Notes: generated from the letters alone by a model not told the origin. A DNA stretch of 64,000 nt from Nocardioides baculatus (GCF_016735675.1 NZ_JAERSG010000003.1:496001-560000), one strand, 5' to 3'; positions 1 through 9,328 are shown, counted from the stretch's first letter. Made by a program: numbers and translations.

Positions 1-1280
1 CGGCACTCTTCGTGCTCGAGGTGCTCGAGCCCGGCGAGGACGCGGCGGGCTGCAGCGAGGACGACGTCGACGACCTCTTCGAGAGCACGGCCGCCTTCTG
101 GCGCACGTGGCTCTCCCAGTGCACCTACACCGGTCGCTGGCGCGAGCGGGTGAACCGCTCGGCGCTGACCCTCAAGCTCCTGTGCCACGAGCCCAGCGGC
201 GGTATCGTCGCCGCGCCCACGACGAGCCTGCCCGAGGAGATCGGCGGCGAGCGCAACTGGGACTACCGGTTCGTCTGGGTCCGCGACGCGGCCTTCAGCG
301 TGTACGCCCTCCTCCGGCTCGGCTTCACCGAGGAGGCCGCATCGTTCGTCCGGTGGCTCTCCGAGCGGATGGGCGAGGCCGGCGCCGACGACGACCTCGG
401 CCCGCTCCGCGTGATGTACGACCTCGACGGCGAGATGCCGCACGAGCGCGAGCTCGACCACCTCGCGGGCTATCGCGACTCGCGCCCCGTCCGCGTCGGC
501 AACGCGGCCGTCGACCAGCTCCAGCTCGACGTCTACGGCGAGCTCATCGACTCGGTCTACCTCTTCGACAAGCACGGTCGCGGGATCAGCCACGACGCCT
601 GGCAGGACCTGTGGCGCATCGCCGACTGGCTGATGGACAACTGGGACCGCGACGACGCCGGCATGTGGGAGGTGCGCGGCGAGCCTCGCGCCCACACGAC
701 CTCGCGGCTGATGTCGTGGGTGGCGGTCGAGCGGATGATGCGCATCGCACGCCGTCGGGGACTGCCCGGCGACCTCACCGAGCTCGCCCGGGTCCGCGAC
801 GAGATCTACGCGCGGATCATGGAGGACTGCTGGTCCGAGGACCTCCGCGCGTTCGTCAGCCACGTCGGGTCGGACACGCTCGACGCGGGCGTGCTGCTGA
901 TGCCGATGGTGAAGCTCATCGCCCCCAACGACCCGCGCTTCCTCTCGACCCTGGCCCTCGTCGAGGAGCGGCTCGTCACCGACAGCCTGGTGTTCCGCTA
1001 CGACGCCGAGCGCCTCTCCGACGGGGTCGGGTCCTCGGGCGGGGCCGGCGAGGGCACCTTCTCGCTGTGCTCGTTCTGGTACGTCGAGGCCCTCACCCGC
1101 GTCGGTCGGGTCGACGACGCCCGCCTCGCCCTCGAGAAGATGTTCACCTACGCCAACCACCTCGGGCAGTACGCCGAGCAGGTCGGCCTCAACGGTGAGC
1201 AGCTGGGCAACTTCCCGCAGGCCTTCACCCACCTCAGCATGATCAGCGCGATCCTCAACCTGGACCGCGAGCTCCCCTGA
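1..1280 (+). CDS. Glycoside hydrolase family 15 protein (5'-truncated by window edge)
   Basis: This is the C-terminal ~425 residues of a GH15 enzyme (glucoamylase or trehalase type), an inverting alpha-glucosidase with an (alpha/alpha)6 barrel. The frame is open through the window start, so the N-terminus lies upstream; family members are usually about 600 residues. The segment ERNWDYRFVWVRDAAF is the GH15 substrate-binding signature, and SSGGAGEGTFSLCSFWYVEA is the conserved block near the catalytic base. No signal can be judged because the start is missing. Actinobacterial paralogues of this length often act on trehalose inside the cell, but substrate cannot be read from the sequence. It ends four bases before the convergent stop of the next gene. 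Confidence 0.9.
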   Translation, partial: ALFVLEVLEPGEDAAGCSEDDVDDLFESTAAFWRTWLSQCTYTGRWRERVNRSALTLKLLCHEPSGGIVAAPTTSLPEEIGGERNWDYRFVWVRDAAFSVYALLRLGFTEEAASFVRWLSERMGEAGADDDLGPLRVMYDLDGEMPHERELDHLAGYRDSRPVRVGNAAVDQLQLDVYGELIDSVYLFDKHGRGISHDAWQDLWRIADWLMDNWDRDDAGMWEVRGEPRAHTTSRLMSWVAVERMMRIARRRGLPGDLTELARVRDEIYARIMEDCWSEDLRAFVSHVGSDTLDAGVLLMPMVKLIAPNDPRFLSTLALVEERLVTDSLVFRYDAERLSDGVGSSGGAGEGTFSLCSFWYVEALTRVGRVDDARLALEKMFTYANHLGQYAEQVGLNGEQLGNFPQAFTHLSMISAILNLDRELP

Positions 1281-1284
1281 TCGG

Positions 1285-2463
1285 TCAGCCGGAGACCCGG
1301 CCCGTGGCGACGACGGGCCGGTCGGCGCCACCCCCGCGCAGCGCGACGGTGCAGGTGGCCGTGTCGGCCTCGCAGGTCAGGAGGTCCTGGCGGGCGGAGG
1401 TGTCGGTGCTGACCGTCGCCGCCGCGGCGAAGGTGTCGGCATCCAGCCACTGGTAGCCCTGCACACCGTCGTAGGACCCTGGTGCCACCGGCGTCCACGT
1501 GCCTCCCCCGAGGTCGCCCACCACCGTCTCGTAGTGGCTGAGCCCGTCCGGCGGGGACGCCCGCGTCCAGAGCACCGCCCGCTGCCCGTCCGGGGACAGC
1601 GCCCCGCCCGTGCCCGGCACGCCGCGGGTGTCGAGGAGGTCGGGGCCGACCCGCAGCTCCTCGACCTGCGTCATCGTCGTGGACCCGTCGACCTCCTGCG
1701 GCTCGAAGGTGCGCGCCACCTGGAGGATCTCGCCCTCCTCGACCTGCAGCACCTGGACATCGACGCCGTCCGGAGCGGGCAGGAGCACAGGGTCCTCGCC
1801 GTCGAGCACGTCCCAGGCCAGCACGCCCCGCGCGTCGGAGAGGTAGACGGTGCGACCGTCGACGGCCGCGATGTCGGCACCTGCGGCGTCCACGCTGCCG
1901 GGTTCGGCTGCGACCGGCTCGCCGGGGAGGTCCGCGACGGGGACGTCCGTACGGTCGCCGGTGGCGAGGTCGAGCACGCTCACCGTGCCGCCGTCGGCCG
2001 CATCCACCCAGGCGACGACGTCGTCGTCCGAGACCAGGCGCCCCCGGCCGGCGTCCGCGAGTCGACCGACCGTCTCGGACTCGCCGTCGACGACGGTGAG
2101 CACGCGACCCTGCCGGTCGACGACGACGTACCCGCTGGGTGCCTGCACGAGCCCGCTGATCGCGACGTCCGTCTCCACGGTGCGCGAGCCGTCGTGGATC
2201 GTGCTGCCGACGGCGTAGGCGAGGTCGTAGGACACCACCGGGGTCGCGGCGTCCGGCTCGCGGGAGTCGCCGGCCACCAGGGTCGGCACGGCGATCCCGG
2301 CGACGAGGGCGAGCACTGCCGCCGCCGCGCCACCGACGACGGCCATCGTGCGACGGCGCTGCAGGTGGTGGTCGCCGTCGCGGATCATGGCAGCCACGTC
2401 GAGGTCGGGTGCGTCGAGGGAGTCGGCGCGGTCGTGCATGACGTCCTTGAGCAGTCCGGTCAT
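1285..2463 (-). CDS. Membrane-anchored protein co-transcribed with SigE-family sigma factor
   Basis: This 392-residue protein has a cytoplasmic N-terminus of about 38 residues, one membrane segment near residues 40-60 (GGAAAAVLALVAGIAVPTLV) and a large extracytoplasmic part rich in repeated short beta-strand motifs, suggesting a propeller-like fold of the TolB/WD40 kind. The ATG at 2463 overlaps the stop of the sigma gene by 4 bases (ATGA), so the two are translationally coupled. Proteins in this position beside SigE-family sigma factors are often candidate anti-sigma or sensor partners, but no zinc anti-sigma motif (HxxxCxxC) is present. Its function is not recognised; the partnership is inferred from position. 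Confidence 0.75.
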   Translation of the reverse strand: MTGLLKDVMHDRADSLDAPDLDVAAMIRDGDHHLQRRRTMAVVGGAAAAVLALVAGIAVPTLVAGDSREPDAATPVVSYDLAYAVGSTIHDGSRTVETDVAISGLVQAPSGYVVVDRQGRVLTVVDGESETVGRLADAGRGRLVSDDDVVAWVDAADGGTVSVLDLATGDRTDVPVADLPGEPVAAEPGSVDAAGADIAAVDGRTVYLSDARGVLAWDVLDGEDPVLLPAPDGVDVQVLQVEEGEILQVARTFEPQEVDGSTTMTQVEELRVGPDLLDTRGVPGTGGALSPDGQRAVLWTRASPPDGLSHYETVVGDLGGGTWTPVAPGSYDGVQGYQWLDADTFAAAATVSTDTSARQDLLTCEADTATCTVALRGGGADRPVVATGRVSG

Positions 2464-2996
2464 CGGTTCACCACCGTCAGGTCGGCGGGGAGCAGGTCGA
2501 GGTGCCCGCCGCGGGAGTCGAGGGTCTTGCGGAGGGTGGCCAGGCCCGCGTGCACCTGGCTCTTCACGGTGCCGACGGCGCACCCGAGGGCGGCGGCGGT
2601 CTGGGCCTCGGTGAGGTCCTCGTAGTAGCGCAGCACGATCGAGGCCCGCTGCCGCGGGGGCAGGTCCTGCAGCGCGGACCACACCCACTCACGTTGGGTG
2701 AGCTCGTCGGCGTGCCCGTCGTGGGCCGTCTCGGGGATCGTGTCGCTCGGCCGCTCCTGCCACGACTTGCGGCGGTACCAGGAGATCGCGGTCGTGGTGA
2801 TCACCTTGCGGGTGTAGGCCTCCGCCTTGGCCGGGTCCCGCAACGTCGGCCACGCGACGTAGGTCTTCGCGAACGCCTCCTGCAACAGGTCCTGGGCGAG
2901 CTGGCGCTCGCCGACCATGAGGTACGCCGTGCGGTGCAGGGCGGCCGAGCGTGCGGCGACGAACTCGGCGAAGGCCGCCGGATCGCGTCGAGGCAT
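2460..2996 (-). CDS. SigE-family RNA polymerase sigma-70 factor (ECF)
   Basis: A 178-residue ECF-type sigma factor of the actinobacterial SigE family. Region 2 is seen as ERQLAQDLLQEAFAKTYVAW with an aromatic YTRKVITTTAISWYRRK stretch for -10 recognition. Region 4 is LPPRQRASIVLRYYEDLTEA followed by the helix-turn-helix AAALGCAVGTVKSQVHAGL. A longer frame starts at 3029, but the ATG at 2996 is preceded by AGGAG at a spacing of six, which decides the start. The downstream membrane protein overlaps its stop and is the likely partner. The regulon is unknown. Confidence 0.9.
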   Translation of the reverse strand: MPRRDPAAFAEFVAARSAALHRTAYLMVGERQLAQDLLQEAFAKTYVAWPTLRDPAKAEAYTRKVITTTAISWYRRKSWQERPSDTIPETAHDGHADELTQREWVWSALQDLPPRQRASIVLRYYEDLTEAQTAAALGCAVGTVKSQVHAGLATLRKTLDSRGGHLDLLPADLTVVNR

Positions 2997-3073
2997 CTGT
3001 GCTCCTGAGAACGGGTGACGGGTGGTCACTCAACACGACGCTCCCGGAGCGACCAAAGGTTCGGACCGCATCC

Positions 3074-3102
3074 TTGACGTCTTACTTGTATTTTGCAAGT
3101 GT
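3074..3102 (+). promoter_or_regulatory. Promoter and HxlR-type operator for the VOC-hxlR pair
   Basis: TTGACG (3074-3079) is followed after 17 bases by AAGTGT (3097-3102), and the ATG at 3111 lies only eight bases beyond, which suggests a leaderless or nearly leaderless transcript. Between the two elements sits the palindrome ACTTGTATTTTGCAAGT (3084-3100), with arms ACTTG/CAAGT. ACTT/AAGT half-sites are typical of HxlR-family operators, and an HxlR gene is the second gene of this operon, so autoregulation by occlusion of the promoter is inferred. Confidence 0.6.
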
Positions 3103-3110
3103 CGCTTCCC

Positions 3111-3515
3111 ATGAGCCTCTTCATCACCTGCCCCGTCGCGAGCGTCGAGCGCGCGACCGCCTTCTACAGCGCCCTCGGCTTCACCCTGAACACCGACATG
3201 TCGGACGACAACGTGTCGTGCTTCGCCCTCGCGCCCGAGCAGTACGTCATGCTCGGCAGCCGCGAGATGTACGCGAGCGTCGGTGGCGTCGAGGACCTGG
3301 TCGGCGGACCCGACACCCCGTCGAAGGTCACGGTCTCCTTCGACCTGCCCAGCCGCGAGGCGGTCGACGAGCTCGTCGAGCGCGCCGGTGCCGCGGGCGG
3401 CCGCGTCGGCGACACGGACGACTACCCGTTCATGTACCAACGCCAGTTCGACGACCCGGACGGCTACCACTACTCGCCGTTCTGGATGAAGCCGGACGAC
3501 GCCCCCGCCACGTGA
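3111..3515 (+). CDS. VOC-family (glyoxalase/dioxygenase fold) protein
   Basis: A 134-residue single-module VOC protein with two beta-alpha-beta-beta-beta halves: VASVERATAFYSALGFTLN opens the first and REAVDELVERAGAAGGRV the second, ending in the usual DDPDGYHYSPFWM strand. It resembles the predicted lactoylglutathione-lyase-like group in which metal ligands are poorly kept, so substrate is unknown. The ATG at 3111 follows the promoter closely; the TTG six codons earlier lies inside the operator and is unlikely to be the start. Its last four bases overlap the start of an HxlR regulator, so the two form one transcription unit, perhaps for an electrophile or quinone response. Confidence 0.85.
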   Translation: MSLFITCPVASVERATAFYSALGFTLNTDMSDDNVSCFALAPEQYVMLGSREMYASVGGVEDLVGGPDTPSKVTVSFDLPSREAVDELVERAGAAGGRVGDTDDYPFMYQRQFDDPDGYHYSPFWMKPDDAPAT

Positions 3516-3799
3516 GCAACCTCGCGACGGCGCTCGACGTCGTCGGGGCCCGGTGGGCGCTGCTCATCGTGGAGCGGCTGCTCGACGGACCGCAGCGCTA
3601 CGGCGACCTCCAGCGCGACCTCGGCGTCCCGACGAACATGCTGGCCACCCGGCTGCGCGAGCTCGAGGCGGCAGGCGTGCTCTCCCGCATCCCCCTGCAC
3701 CACAACACCCGGGCGTACGTCCTCACCGAGCGCGGGCTCGCGCTCCGTGACGCCATCGCCGCGCTCGCGCGGTGGGGCGACGGGCACACCACCGGCTGA
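3512..3799 (+). CDS. HxlR-family winged-helix transcriptional regulator
   Basis: A 95-residue regulator. The family hallmark is seen as DVVGARWALLIVERLLDGPQ, then the recognition-helix region RYGDLQRDLGVPTNMLATRL with ELEAAGVLSR, and the wing around TRAYVLTERG. HxlR proteins bind as dimers to palindromes and often sense reactive electrophiles. The N-terminus lacks the Cys commonly used for thiol sensing in HypR/QorR-type members, so the signal is unclear. The GTG at 3512 overlaps the VOC stop (GTGA). It probably represses its own operon through the palindrome at 3084-3100. Confidence 0.9.
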   Translation: MSNLATALDVVGARWALLIVERLLDGPQRYGDLQRDLGVPTNMLATRLRELEAAGVLSRIPLHHNTRAYVLTERGLALRDAIAALARWGDGHTTG

Positions 3800-3833
3800 T
3801 CGTCACCAGGGCGTGGGTGCATCGATCAGCTGC

Positions 3834-4445
3834 TCACATCCGCTCCCCCGCCTCGACGCGGGCCGCGATGGTGTTGCCGGCCGGGGCGAGCGGGCAGCGC
3901 CACCGGTCGTCGTAGCGGCAGGACGGGTGGTAGGCGAAGTTGAGGTCCAGGACCAGGTTCTGTTCGTCACCGCCGAGCCACGCACCCTTGGCCGTGTCGA
4001 GCAGGTAGCGCCCGGCACCGTAGCTGCCGTCGCCCGCGGTGCCGTCGCGCATGGGCACGAAGAGCCCGCCGCCGTACTGGTGCAGCCACCACACGTCGAG
4101 GGTGCCGCCGAGCGGCTCCGGCAGTCGGACGAGGCCGACCCGGTGCAGCGTGACCGAGCCGTCGTCACCACCGTCGACGTCCCGCTCGTCGGCGTCGGCC
4201 GGCTCGATCTCGAGCGTGAAGCGGAGTGTCGGGTCGTACGGCCAGTAGTCCACGCCACGCTCCCTCAGCTCGGGGTCGCCGGCGGTGGGGCTCTGCGGGT
4301 GGTGGGCGAAGAGGTCGGCCCGGCCCTCGCGCCAGGCTCGATGCCCCTCGGCTGGATCGGCAGCGGCCCGCACGGCCTCGTAGAGGGACGCGACGCGGGC
4401 GCGCCAGTCGGCGAGGGTCAGGGCTGACGAGATGGAGGGCACCAC
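3834..4445 (-). CDS. DUF1684 domain-containing protein
   Basis: A protein of about 203 residues belonging to the DUF1684 family. Diagnostic blocks are PMRDGTAGDGSYGAGRYLLD, DLNFAYHPSCRYDD with RWRCPLAPAGN, and a C-terminal basic/acidic tail. The cysteine pair in this C-terminal block is conserved in the family and may bind a ligand, but no biochemical role is established. The start is uncertain: GTG codons at 4445 and 4442 give the conserved N-terminus, while the frame is open further to 4499. There is no signal peptide. It is divergent from the urease operon and probably transcribed separately. Confidence 0.8.
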   Translation of the reverse strand: MVPSISSALTLADWRARVASLYEAVRAAADPAEGHRAWREGRADLFAHHPQSPTAGDPELRERGVDYWPYDPTLRFTLEIEPADADERDVDGGDDGSVTLHRVGLVRLPEPLGGTLDVWWLHQYGGGLFVPMRDGTAGDGSYGAGRYLLDTAKGAWLGGDEQNLVLDLNFAYHPSCRYDDRWRCPLAPAGNTIAARVEAGERM

Positions 4446-4779
4446 GCCACTCTCGCAGGGTCCGCCAGGAGCCGGTCTCCGAGCACAGCCAGACGTCACG
4501 CGCGCGTCACCCGGCGTAACACGGCTGAATCATCGCTGGTCCATCATCGACCGGGTGCGAACTCCACGAGCCGAGTCCCGGGTGCAACAGCCGTTGATCG
4601 TCCCTGCCAGGTCGATGAGCTCGGGCGGAGGGTGCAGGCCGAGGATCGTGTGGCATCCCGACGTCGTCGGGTCCATCGTGGTGTGCTCCCGGTGCACCGC
4701 CGCCGGCCACCGGTGCTCCGCGCTGCGGTGGGACAGCCGTGCAGGCTGACGCGGTGGTGGGCGTGGCGAGCAGGTCGTC
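4446..4779. other. Non-coding region between DUF1684 gene and ureA
   Basis: About 330 bases without a convincing gene in either strand. It carries a GlnR-like element near 4516-4531, a short inverted repeat (CCCGAC/GTCGGG around 4657-4671) and a C/G-rich stretch running into ureA. No riboswitch-like fold or terminator with a T-run is evident. It presumably holds the urease promoter and that of the divergent DUF1684 gene. Confidence 0.5.
4516..4531 (+). promoter_or_regulatory. Possible GlnR site upstream of the urease operon
   Basis: GTAAC, six bases, then GAATC matches one unit of the actinobacterial GlnR consensus GTnAC-N6-GAAAC with one mismatch; a further GTCAC lies five bases upstream of GTAAC. 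The next expected half-site is not conserved. Urease genes are known GlnR targets in streptomycetes and mycobacteria, which is the main reason to list this weak match. It lies about 250 bases before ureA. Confidence 0.3.
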
Positions 4780-5082
4780 GTGCACCTGACTCCCGCCGAC
4801 GTCGAGAAGCTGCTCCTGGCCACGGCCGGCATGGTCGCCCGCGACCGGCTGGCTCGCGGCGTCCTGCTCAACCACCCCGAGACCGTCGCCTTGCTGAGCA
4901 CGTGGGTGATCGAACGCGCCCGTGAGGGCGTGGGTGTGGCCGAGCTGATGACGAGCGGCCGCGAGGTCCTCTCGCGCGACCAGGTCATGCCGGACGTGGC
5001 GGAGATGCTCACCGACATCCAGGTCGAGGCGACCTTTCCGGACGGACGCAAGCTCGTCACGCTCCACCAGCCCATCGCCTGA
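4780..5082 (+). CDS. ureA: Urease subunit gamma
   Basis: A 100-residue urease gamma subunit, a structural component of the (alpha-beta-gamma)3 enzyme that hydrolyses urea to ammonia and carbamate. Recognisable blocks are [39 protein letters not shown] and [20 protein letters not shown], with the C-terminal [14 protein letters not shown]. The length is exactly that of the family. The start is a GTG giving the typical MHLTP N-terminus. It opens the operon ureABCFGD; a 52-base gap separates it from ureB. Confidence 0.97.
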   Translation: MHLTPADVEKLLLATAGMVARDRLARGVLLNHPETVALLSTWVIERAREGVGVAELMTSGREVLSRDQVMPDVAEMLTDIQVEATFPDGRKLVTLHQPIA

Positions 5083-5134
5083 TCCACGCCTGCGACGACC
5101 ACACCACCACGACGACCACGTGAGGAGACCGACC

Positions 5135-5470
5135 ATGTCGACGCGCTCGGAGGGGCCCGGTGCGATGCGCCTCGGCGAGGGTCGCCTCGTCCTCAACGCC
5201 GACCGCGGCGAGGACGAGCGTCGCACGCTGGTCGTCGTCAACACCGGTGACCGGCCGGTGCAGATCGGCTCCCACATCCACCTCGCCGAGGTGAACCAGG
5301 CACTGGCCTTCGACCGGGAGCTGGCCACGGGGTTCCGGCTCGACATCCCGTCGGGCACGTCCCGGCGCTTCGAGCCGGGCGCCTCCCGCGAGGTCGCGAT
5401 CGTCGCCCTCCGCGGCCATCGGCTGGTGCCCGGCATCCAGGTGAAGGACGGACCGGTGAGCAATGGTTGA
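5135..5470 (+). CDS. ureB: Urease subunit beta
   Basis: A 111-residue beta subunit. The conserved core is [20 protein letters not shown] with [20 protein letters not shown] and [13 protein letters not shown], which forms the structural barrel packing on the alpha subunit. The ATG at 5135 is chosen because AGGAG lies seven bases before it; an in-frame start at 5120 has no such site. The first 14 residues are not conserved. The gene overlaps ureC by eight bases, implying coupled translation of the two subunits. Confidence 0.97.
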   Translation: MSTRSEGPGAMRLGEGRLVLNADRGEDERRTLVVVNTGDRPVQIGSHIHLAEVNQALAFDRELATGFRLDIPSGTSRRFEPGASREVAIVALRGHRLVPGIQVKDGPVSNG

Positions 5471-7160
5471 GATCAGCCGGACCGACTATGCAGCGCTCTA
5501 CGGGCCGACCGCCGGTGACCAGGTCCGCCTCAGCGACACCGACCTGTGGATCGAGGTCGAGCAGGACCTGACCTTCGGCGGGGAGGAGGCGGTCTTCGGC
5601 GGCGGGAAGTCGATCCGCGAGTCCATGGCCCAGTCGACCAGGACCCGCGCCGCGGGCGCTCTCGACACCGTGATCACGAACGTGGTGGTCCTCGACCACT
5701 GGGGCATCGTCCGTGCCGACGTCGGTGTGCGCGACGGGCGGATCGTGGCCCTCGGCAGGTCGGGCAACCCGGACATCGCGGACGGGGTCCACCCGGACCT
5801 CGTGATCGGACCCGGCACCGACGTGGTCTCCGGTGAGGGGAAGATCCTGACCGCGGGCGCCATCGACATCCACGTGCACCTCCTCTCCCGGTCGCAGCTG
5901 CACGAGGCGCTCGCCACCGGCATCACGACTGTGGGCGGTGGGGGCACGGGGCCGTCGGAAGGATCGAAGGCGACGACGGTCACGCCGGGGTCGTGGCACC
6001 TCGGCACCGTCCACCGGGCGCTGGACTCGCTGCCGCTCAACGTCCTGCTGATGGGCAAGGGCAACACCGTCGGCGCGGAGGCCCTGGCCGAGCAGGCGCT
6101 GGGCGGAGCCGGAGGCTACAAGGTGCACGAGGACTGGGGCGCCACCCCGGCTGCCATCGACGCCGCACTGCGCGCCGCCGACGAGCACGGCCTCCAGGTC
6201 GCGCTCCACTCCGACAGCCTCAACGAGGCCGGCTACCTCGAGTCCACCCTCGCCGCCATCGCCGGACGAGGCATCCACGCCTTCCACGCCGAGGGCGCTG
6301 GCGGCGGGCACGCGCCCGACATCCTGGCCATCGCCTCCCACCCGCACGTCATCCCCGGGTCGACCAACCCGACGCTCCCCCACACGGTCAACACCGTCGC
6401 CGAGCACCTCGACATGCTGATGGTGTGCCACCACCTCAACCCCCGCGTGCCGGAGGACCTCGCCTTCGCGGAGTCACGGATCCGCGCGACCACCATCGCC
6501 GCCGAGGACGTGCTGCACGACCTCGGCGCCCTGTCCATCACGTCCTCGGACGCCCAGGCGATGGGCCGGATCGGTGAGGTGATCTGCCGGACCTGGCAGG
6601 TGGCGCACGTGATGAAGCACCGGCTGGGCGACCTCGGCGGTCCGGCCGACAACACCCGCGCCCGCCGGTACGTCGCGAAGTACACGATCAATCCGGCCAT
6701 CGCCCATGGCATCGACCACGAGGTGGGCTCCGTCGAGCCGGGCAAGATGGCCGACCTCGTGCTCTGGGACCCGCGGTTCTTCGGCATCCGCCCGTCGGTG
6801 GTGATGAAGGGCGGAGCCCTCGTCTGGGGCGCGCTCGGTGACCCGAACGCATCGATCCCGACCCCCCAGCCGGTGCTGATGCGTCCGACCCTCGTCGCGG
6901 ACACCGGCGCCGACCACGCCGTGTCGTTCGTCGCCCCGGCCGCGATCGCCGACGGACTCGCTGACCGGCTCGGCCTGCGACGACGGCTGGTCGGCGTGCG
7001 ACCGACGCGCGAGGTCGGCAAGGCCGCCATGGTCAACAACGACGCGCTGCCGATGATCGAGGTGGACGCCGAGACATTCGCCATCACGATCGACGGCGAG
7101 CTGGTCGAGCCCGCCCCGGCCGAGCGACTCCCGCTCGCCCAGCTCTACGCGATGTTCTGA
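5463..7160 (+). CDS. ureC: Urease subunit alpha (catalytic)
   Basis: The 565-residue catalytic subunit, with the dinuclear nickel site. Nickel ligands seen are H137 and H139 (IDIHVHLLS), the lysine that becomes carbamylated at K220 ([13 protein letters not shown]), downstream histidines in VALHSD and [13 protein letters not shown], and the aspartate in SSDAQAMGR. The flexible active-site flap keeps the Cys-His pair C322-H323 (MVCHHLNP). All active-site residues are present and the length is normal, so an active enzyme is expected once nickel is loaded by UreFGD. It is followed after three bases by ureF. Confidence 0.98.
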   Translation: MVEISRTDYAALYGPTAGDQVRLSDTDLWIEVEQDLTFGGEEAVFGGGKSIRESMAQSTRTRAAGALDTVITNVVVLDHWGIVRADVGVRDGRIVALGRSGNPDIADGVHPDLVIGPGTDVVSGEGKILTAGAIDIHVHLLSRSQLHEALATGITTVGGGGTGPSEGSKATTVTPGSWHLGTVHRALDSLPLNVLLMGKGNTVGAEALAEQALGGAGGYKVHEDWGATPAAIDAALRAADEHGLQVALHSDSLNEAGYLESTLAAIAGRGIHAFHAEGAGGGHAPDILAIASHPHVIPGSTNPTLPHTVNTVAEHLDMLMVCHHLNPRVPEDLAFAESRIRATTIAAEDVLHDLGALSITSSDAQAMGRIGEVICRTWQVAHVMKHRLGDLGGPADNTRARRYVAKYTINPAIAHGIDHEVGSVEPGKMADLVLWDPRFFGIRPSVVMKGGALVWGALGDPNASIPTPQPVLMRPTLVADTGADHAVSFVAPAAIADGLADRLGLRRRLVGVRPTREVGKAAMVNNDALPMIEVDAETFAITIDGELVEPAPAERLPLAQLYAMF

Positions 7161-7163
7161 TCC

Positions 7164-7829
7164 ATGGCGTCCGCGGAGCTGTTGCTGATGCTGCTGGCCG
7201 ACGCCCGGCTGCCCGTGGCCGGTCACACCCAGTCCGCCGGGCTCGAACCGGCGCTCCGCCTGGGGCTGGCGCCCGACGAGGTCGAGCAGTACGTCGCGAC
7301 CCGGCTGTCGACGATCGCCCGGGTGGAGGCGGCCACGGCCGTGGTCGCGCGGCACCACCTGCGCGCCGGGCTGTCGACGTCCGTCGTCGAGGCGGCGTGG
7401 GCCGCGCGAACGCCGAGCCCGGCCATGCGACGTACGTCGCGCGCCCAGGGCCGGGCACTCCTGCGCCTGGCCCGCACCCTGTGGCCCGATGACGCCGCCG
7501 TGGCGACGGTCTCGGGCGTGCCCCGGGCCTCGCGGGCCGTGGCCCTGGGCGCCGTGGCGGCCGCGGGCGACCTCCCTGCGCGCGAGCTGGCGCGGCTGGT
7601 CGGCTACGACGACGTCCAGACCGTGGCCTCGGCCGCCCTGAAGCTCCTCCCCCTTGACCCCTCCGACGTCGCCGCGTGGGTGCTCCGCGCGCTGCCGGCG
7701 ATCGACGTCATGTCCGCGGACCTCGCACACCTGGCGCTCGCCGAGGACATCCCCGCCAGCGGGGCACCCCAGATCGAGGCGTGGGCAGAGGCCCACGCCC
7801 GCACGACCCGGAGGTTGTTCAGTGCCTGA
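7164..7829 (+). CDS. ureF: Urease accessory protein UreF
   Basis: A 221-residue all-helical accessory factor. UreF binds UreD and UreG in the apo-urease activation complex and is thought to gate GTP hydrolysis by UreG. The N-terminus [20 protein letters not shown] matches the family start (DSRLPVGGFSHS in others), and the C-terminal part [16 protein letters not shown] is conserved. It begins three bases after ureC and its end overlaps ureG by eight bases, so expression is tightly coupled. Confidence 0.93.
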   Translation: MASAELLLMLLADARLPVAGHTQSAGLEPALRLGLAPDEVEQYVATRLSTIARVEAATAVVARHHLRAGLSTSVVEAAWAARTPSPAMRRTSRAQGRALLRLARTLWPDDAAVATVSGVPRASRAVALGAVAAAGDLPARELARLVGYDDVQTVASAALKLLPLDPSDVAAWVLRALPAIDVMSADLAHLALAEDIPASGAPQIEAWAEAHARTTRRLFSA

Positions 7830-8574
7830 ACCCCACCCGACCCGCCGGACGTTGAGGCTCGGTGTCTGCGGACCGGTCGGCACCGGCAAGAGCTCACTCA
7901 TCGCCCTGCTGTGTCGCGAGCTGTCCGCCGAGCTCGAGATCGCCGTGGTCACCAACGACATCTACACCGACGAGGACGCCCGCTTCCTGCGGGCCGCGGG
8001 CGTCCTGGACCCGGCCAGGATCGAGGCCGTGGAGACGGGAGCCTGCCCGCACACCGCCATCCGCGACGACATCACGGCGAACCTGATCGCCGTCGAGGAC
8101 CTCGAGGAGCGGTTCGCGCCACTGGACCTGGTGCTCATCGAGTCCGGTGGTGACAACCTCACCGCCACCTTCTCGCCGGCCCTGGTCGACGCCCAGGTCT
8201 TCGTGCTGGACGTCGCGGGCGGTGGTGACGTGGCACGCAAGGGCGGTCCCGGCATCGAGCGCGCGGACCTCTTGGTGGTCAACAAGACCGACCTGGCGCC
8301 GTACGTCAGCGTGGACCACGAGCAGATGGTGGCCGACGCCTCCCTCGCCCGTGACGGACGCGTCGTGATCGGGCTCTCGCGCTCGGACCGTGCCTCGGTG
8401 AACCGGCTGGTCACCTGGGTCCGCGGCCAGCTCCACCGGCAACGGACGGGGACGCTCGTGCCCGCGGACCCGGGCCCGATGGCCCGACACAGCCACAGCC
8501 ACAGCCACGACCACGGCGATGACCGCCACCTGACGGAGCACCATGACCATCTCCCTCTCGGCACGACCTCCTGA
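7822..8574 (+). CDS. ureG: Urease accessory GTPase UreG with His-rich tail
   Basis: A SIMIBI-class GTPase of 250 residues, longer than the usual ~205. It shows the P-loop GPVGTGKS, the switch motif ESGGDN, the metal-binding Cys-Pro-His in [13 protein letters not shown], and NKTD for guanine specificity. UreG dimers carry nickel and deliver it to urease through UreF/UreD. The extra C-terminal ~30 residues are histidine-rich ([12 protein letters not shown], then TEHHDHLP). Since no ureE is present, the tail may store or donate nickel; that is inference. The GTG start overlaps ureF, and its end overlaps ureD by 32 bases. Confidence 0.95.
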   Translation: MPEPHPTRRTLRLGVCGPVGTGKSSLIALLCRELSAELEIAVVTNDIYTDEDARFLRAAGVLDPARIEAVETGACPHTAIRDDITANLIAVEDLEERFAPLDLVLIESGGDNLTATFSPALVDAQVFVLDVAGGGDVARKGGPGIERADLLVVNKTDLAPYVSVDHEQMVADASLARDGRVVIGLSRSDRASVNRLVTWVRGQLHRQRTGTLVPADPGPMARHSHSHSHDHGDDRHLTEHHDHLPLGTTS

Positions 8575-9328
8575 GCACGTCGGGGACGCCGGCACGGCCG
8601 CAGGTTCGCGCACGACGGTGCGGGTCGAGCTCCATCCGCACGGTCGCGTCCGGGTGCACACCCGGACGTCGGGTGACCCGTCGAGGCCTCGTCTCCGACC
8701 GGTGCTCCTGTCGTCGACGACCACGTCCGCGCGGGTGTGCCTCGTGCCCGAGGGGGCGCTGCTCCTCGCCGACGACGAGGTCGAGCTCGTCGTCGAGGTC
8801 GGACCCGGCGCCGGCCTCGAGCTCGTGGAGCCCGGCGGCACAGTGGCGTACGACATGAGGGGCGGCACGGCTCGCTGGGACGTCGACGTCACGCTCGGTG
8901 ACCACGCGCGACTCGTCTGGGGCGGGGAGCCGTTTGTCCTCGCCGCCGGGGCCGATGTCCGTCGACACACCCGGGTGCGCGTGGGGACCGGGGCGCGCCT
9001 GGCGCTCCGGGAGACCCTCGTCCGGGGCCGCCACGGCGAGCCGGGCGGTCGCATGGTGCAGCGGCTCGAGGTCGTCGACCAGGACGCGTCACCCCTCGTG
9101 GTCGAGGAGCTGGCCGTCGACCCGTCCACCGCGCGGGGAGTCCTCGGACTGCACCGGGTGGTCGCCTCCGTGCTGGCCCTGGGCCTCGACCTCCCGGCGG
9201 AGGTCCTGACCGAGGACCGCTACGACCTCGAGGCGGGTGGCACGTGGTGGCGCCGCCTGGGCGACGAGGTGCACCGCACGGTGGCGCAGGACGCGTGGTC
9301 CACGGCCCGGGAGCAGGTCAGCCGGTGA
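8543..9328 (+). CDS. ureD: Urease accessory protein UreD (UreH)
   Basis: A 261-residue UreD scaffold protein that docks on apo-urease and receives nickel from UreFG. Family features are the N-terminal beta-rich part, the block [38 protein letters not shown] and [17 protein letters not shown]. The start lies within the His-rich tail codons of ureG, an unusually long 32-base overlap in another frame. It is the last urease gene; its 3' end overlaps the convergent VOC gene by 11 bases. Confidence 0.92.
   Translation: MTISLSARPPEHVGDAGTAAGSRTTVRVELHPHGRVRVHTRTSGDPSRPRLRPVLLSSTTTSARVCLVPEGALLLADDEVELVVEVGPGAGLELVEPGGTVAYDMRGGTARWDVDVTLGDHARLVWGGEPFVLAAGADVRRHTRVRVGTGARLALRETLVRGRHGEPGGRMVQRLEVVDQDASPLVVEELAVDPSTARGVLGLHRVVASVLALGLDLPAEVLTEDRYDLEAGGTWWRRLGDEVHRTVAQDAWSTAREQVSR

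Noticed and set aside
4432..4749. A possible small gene upstream of ureA on the plus strand
   Set aside because: The frame has no family resemblance or ribosome site and overlaps the start of the DUF1684 gene; the region looks regulatory.
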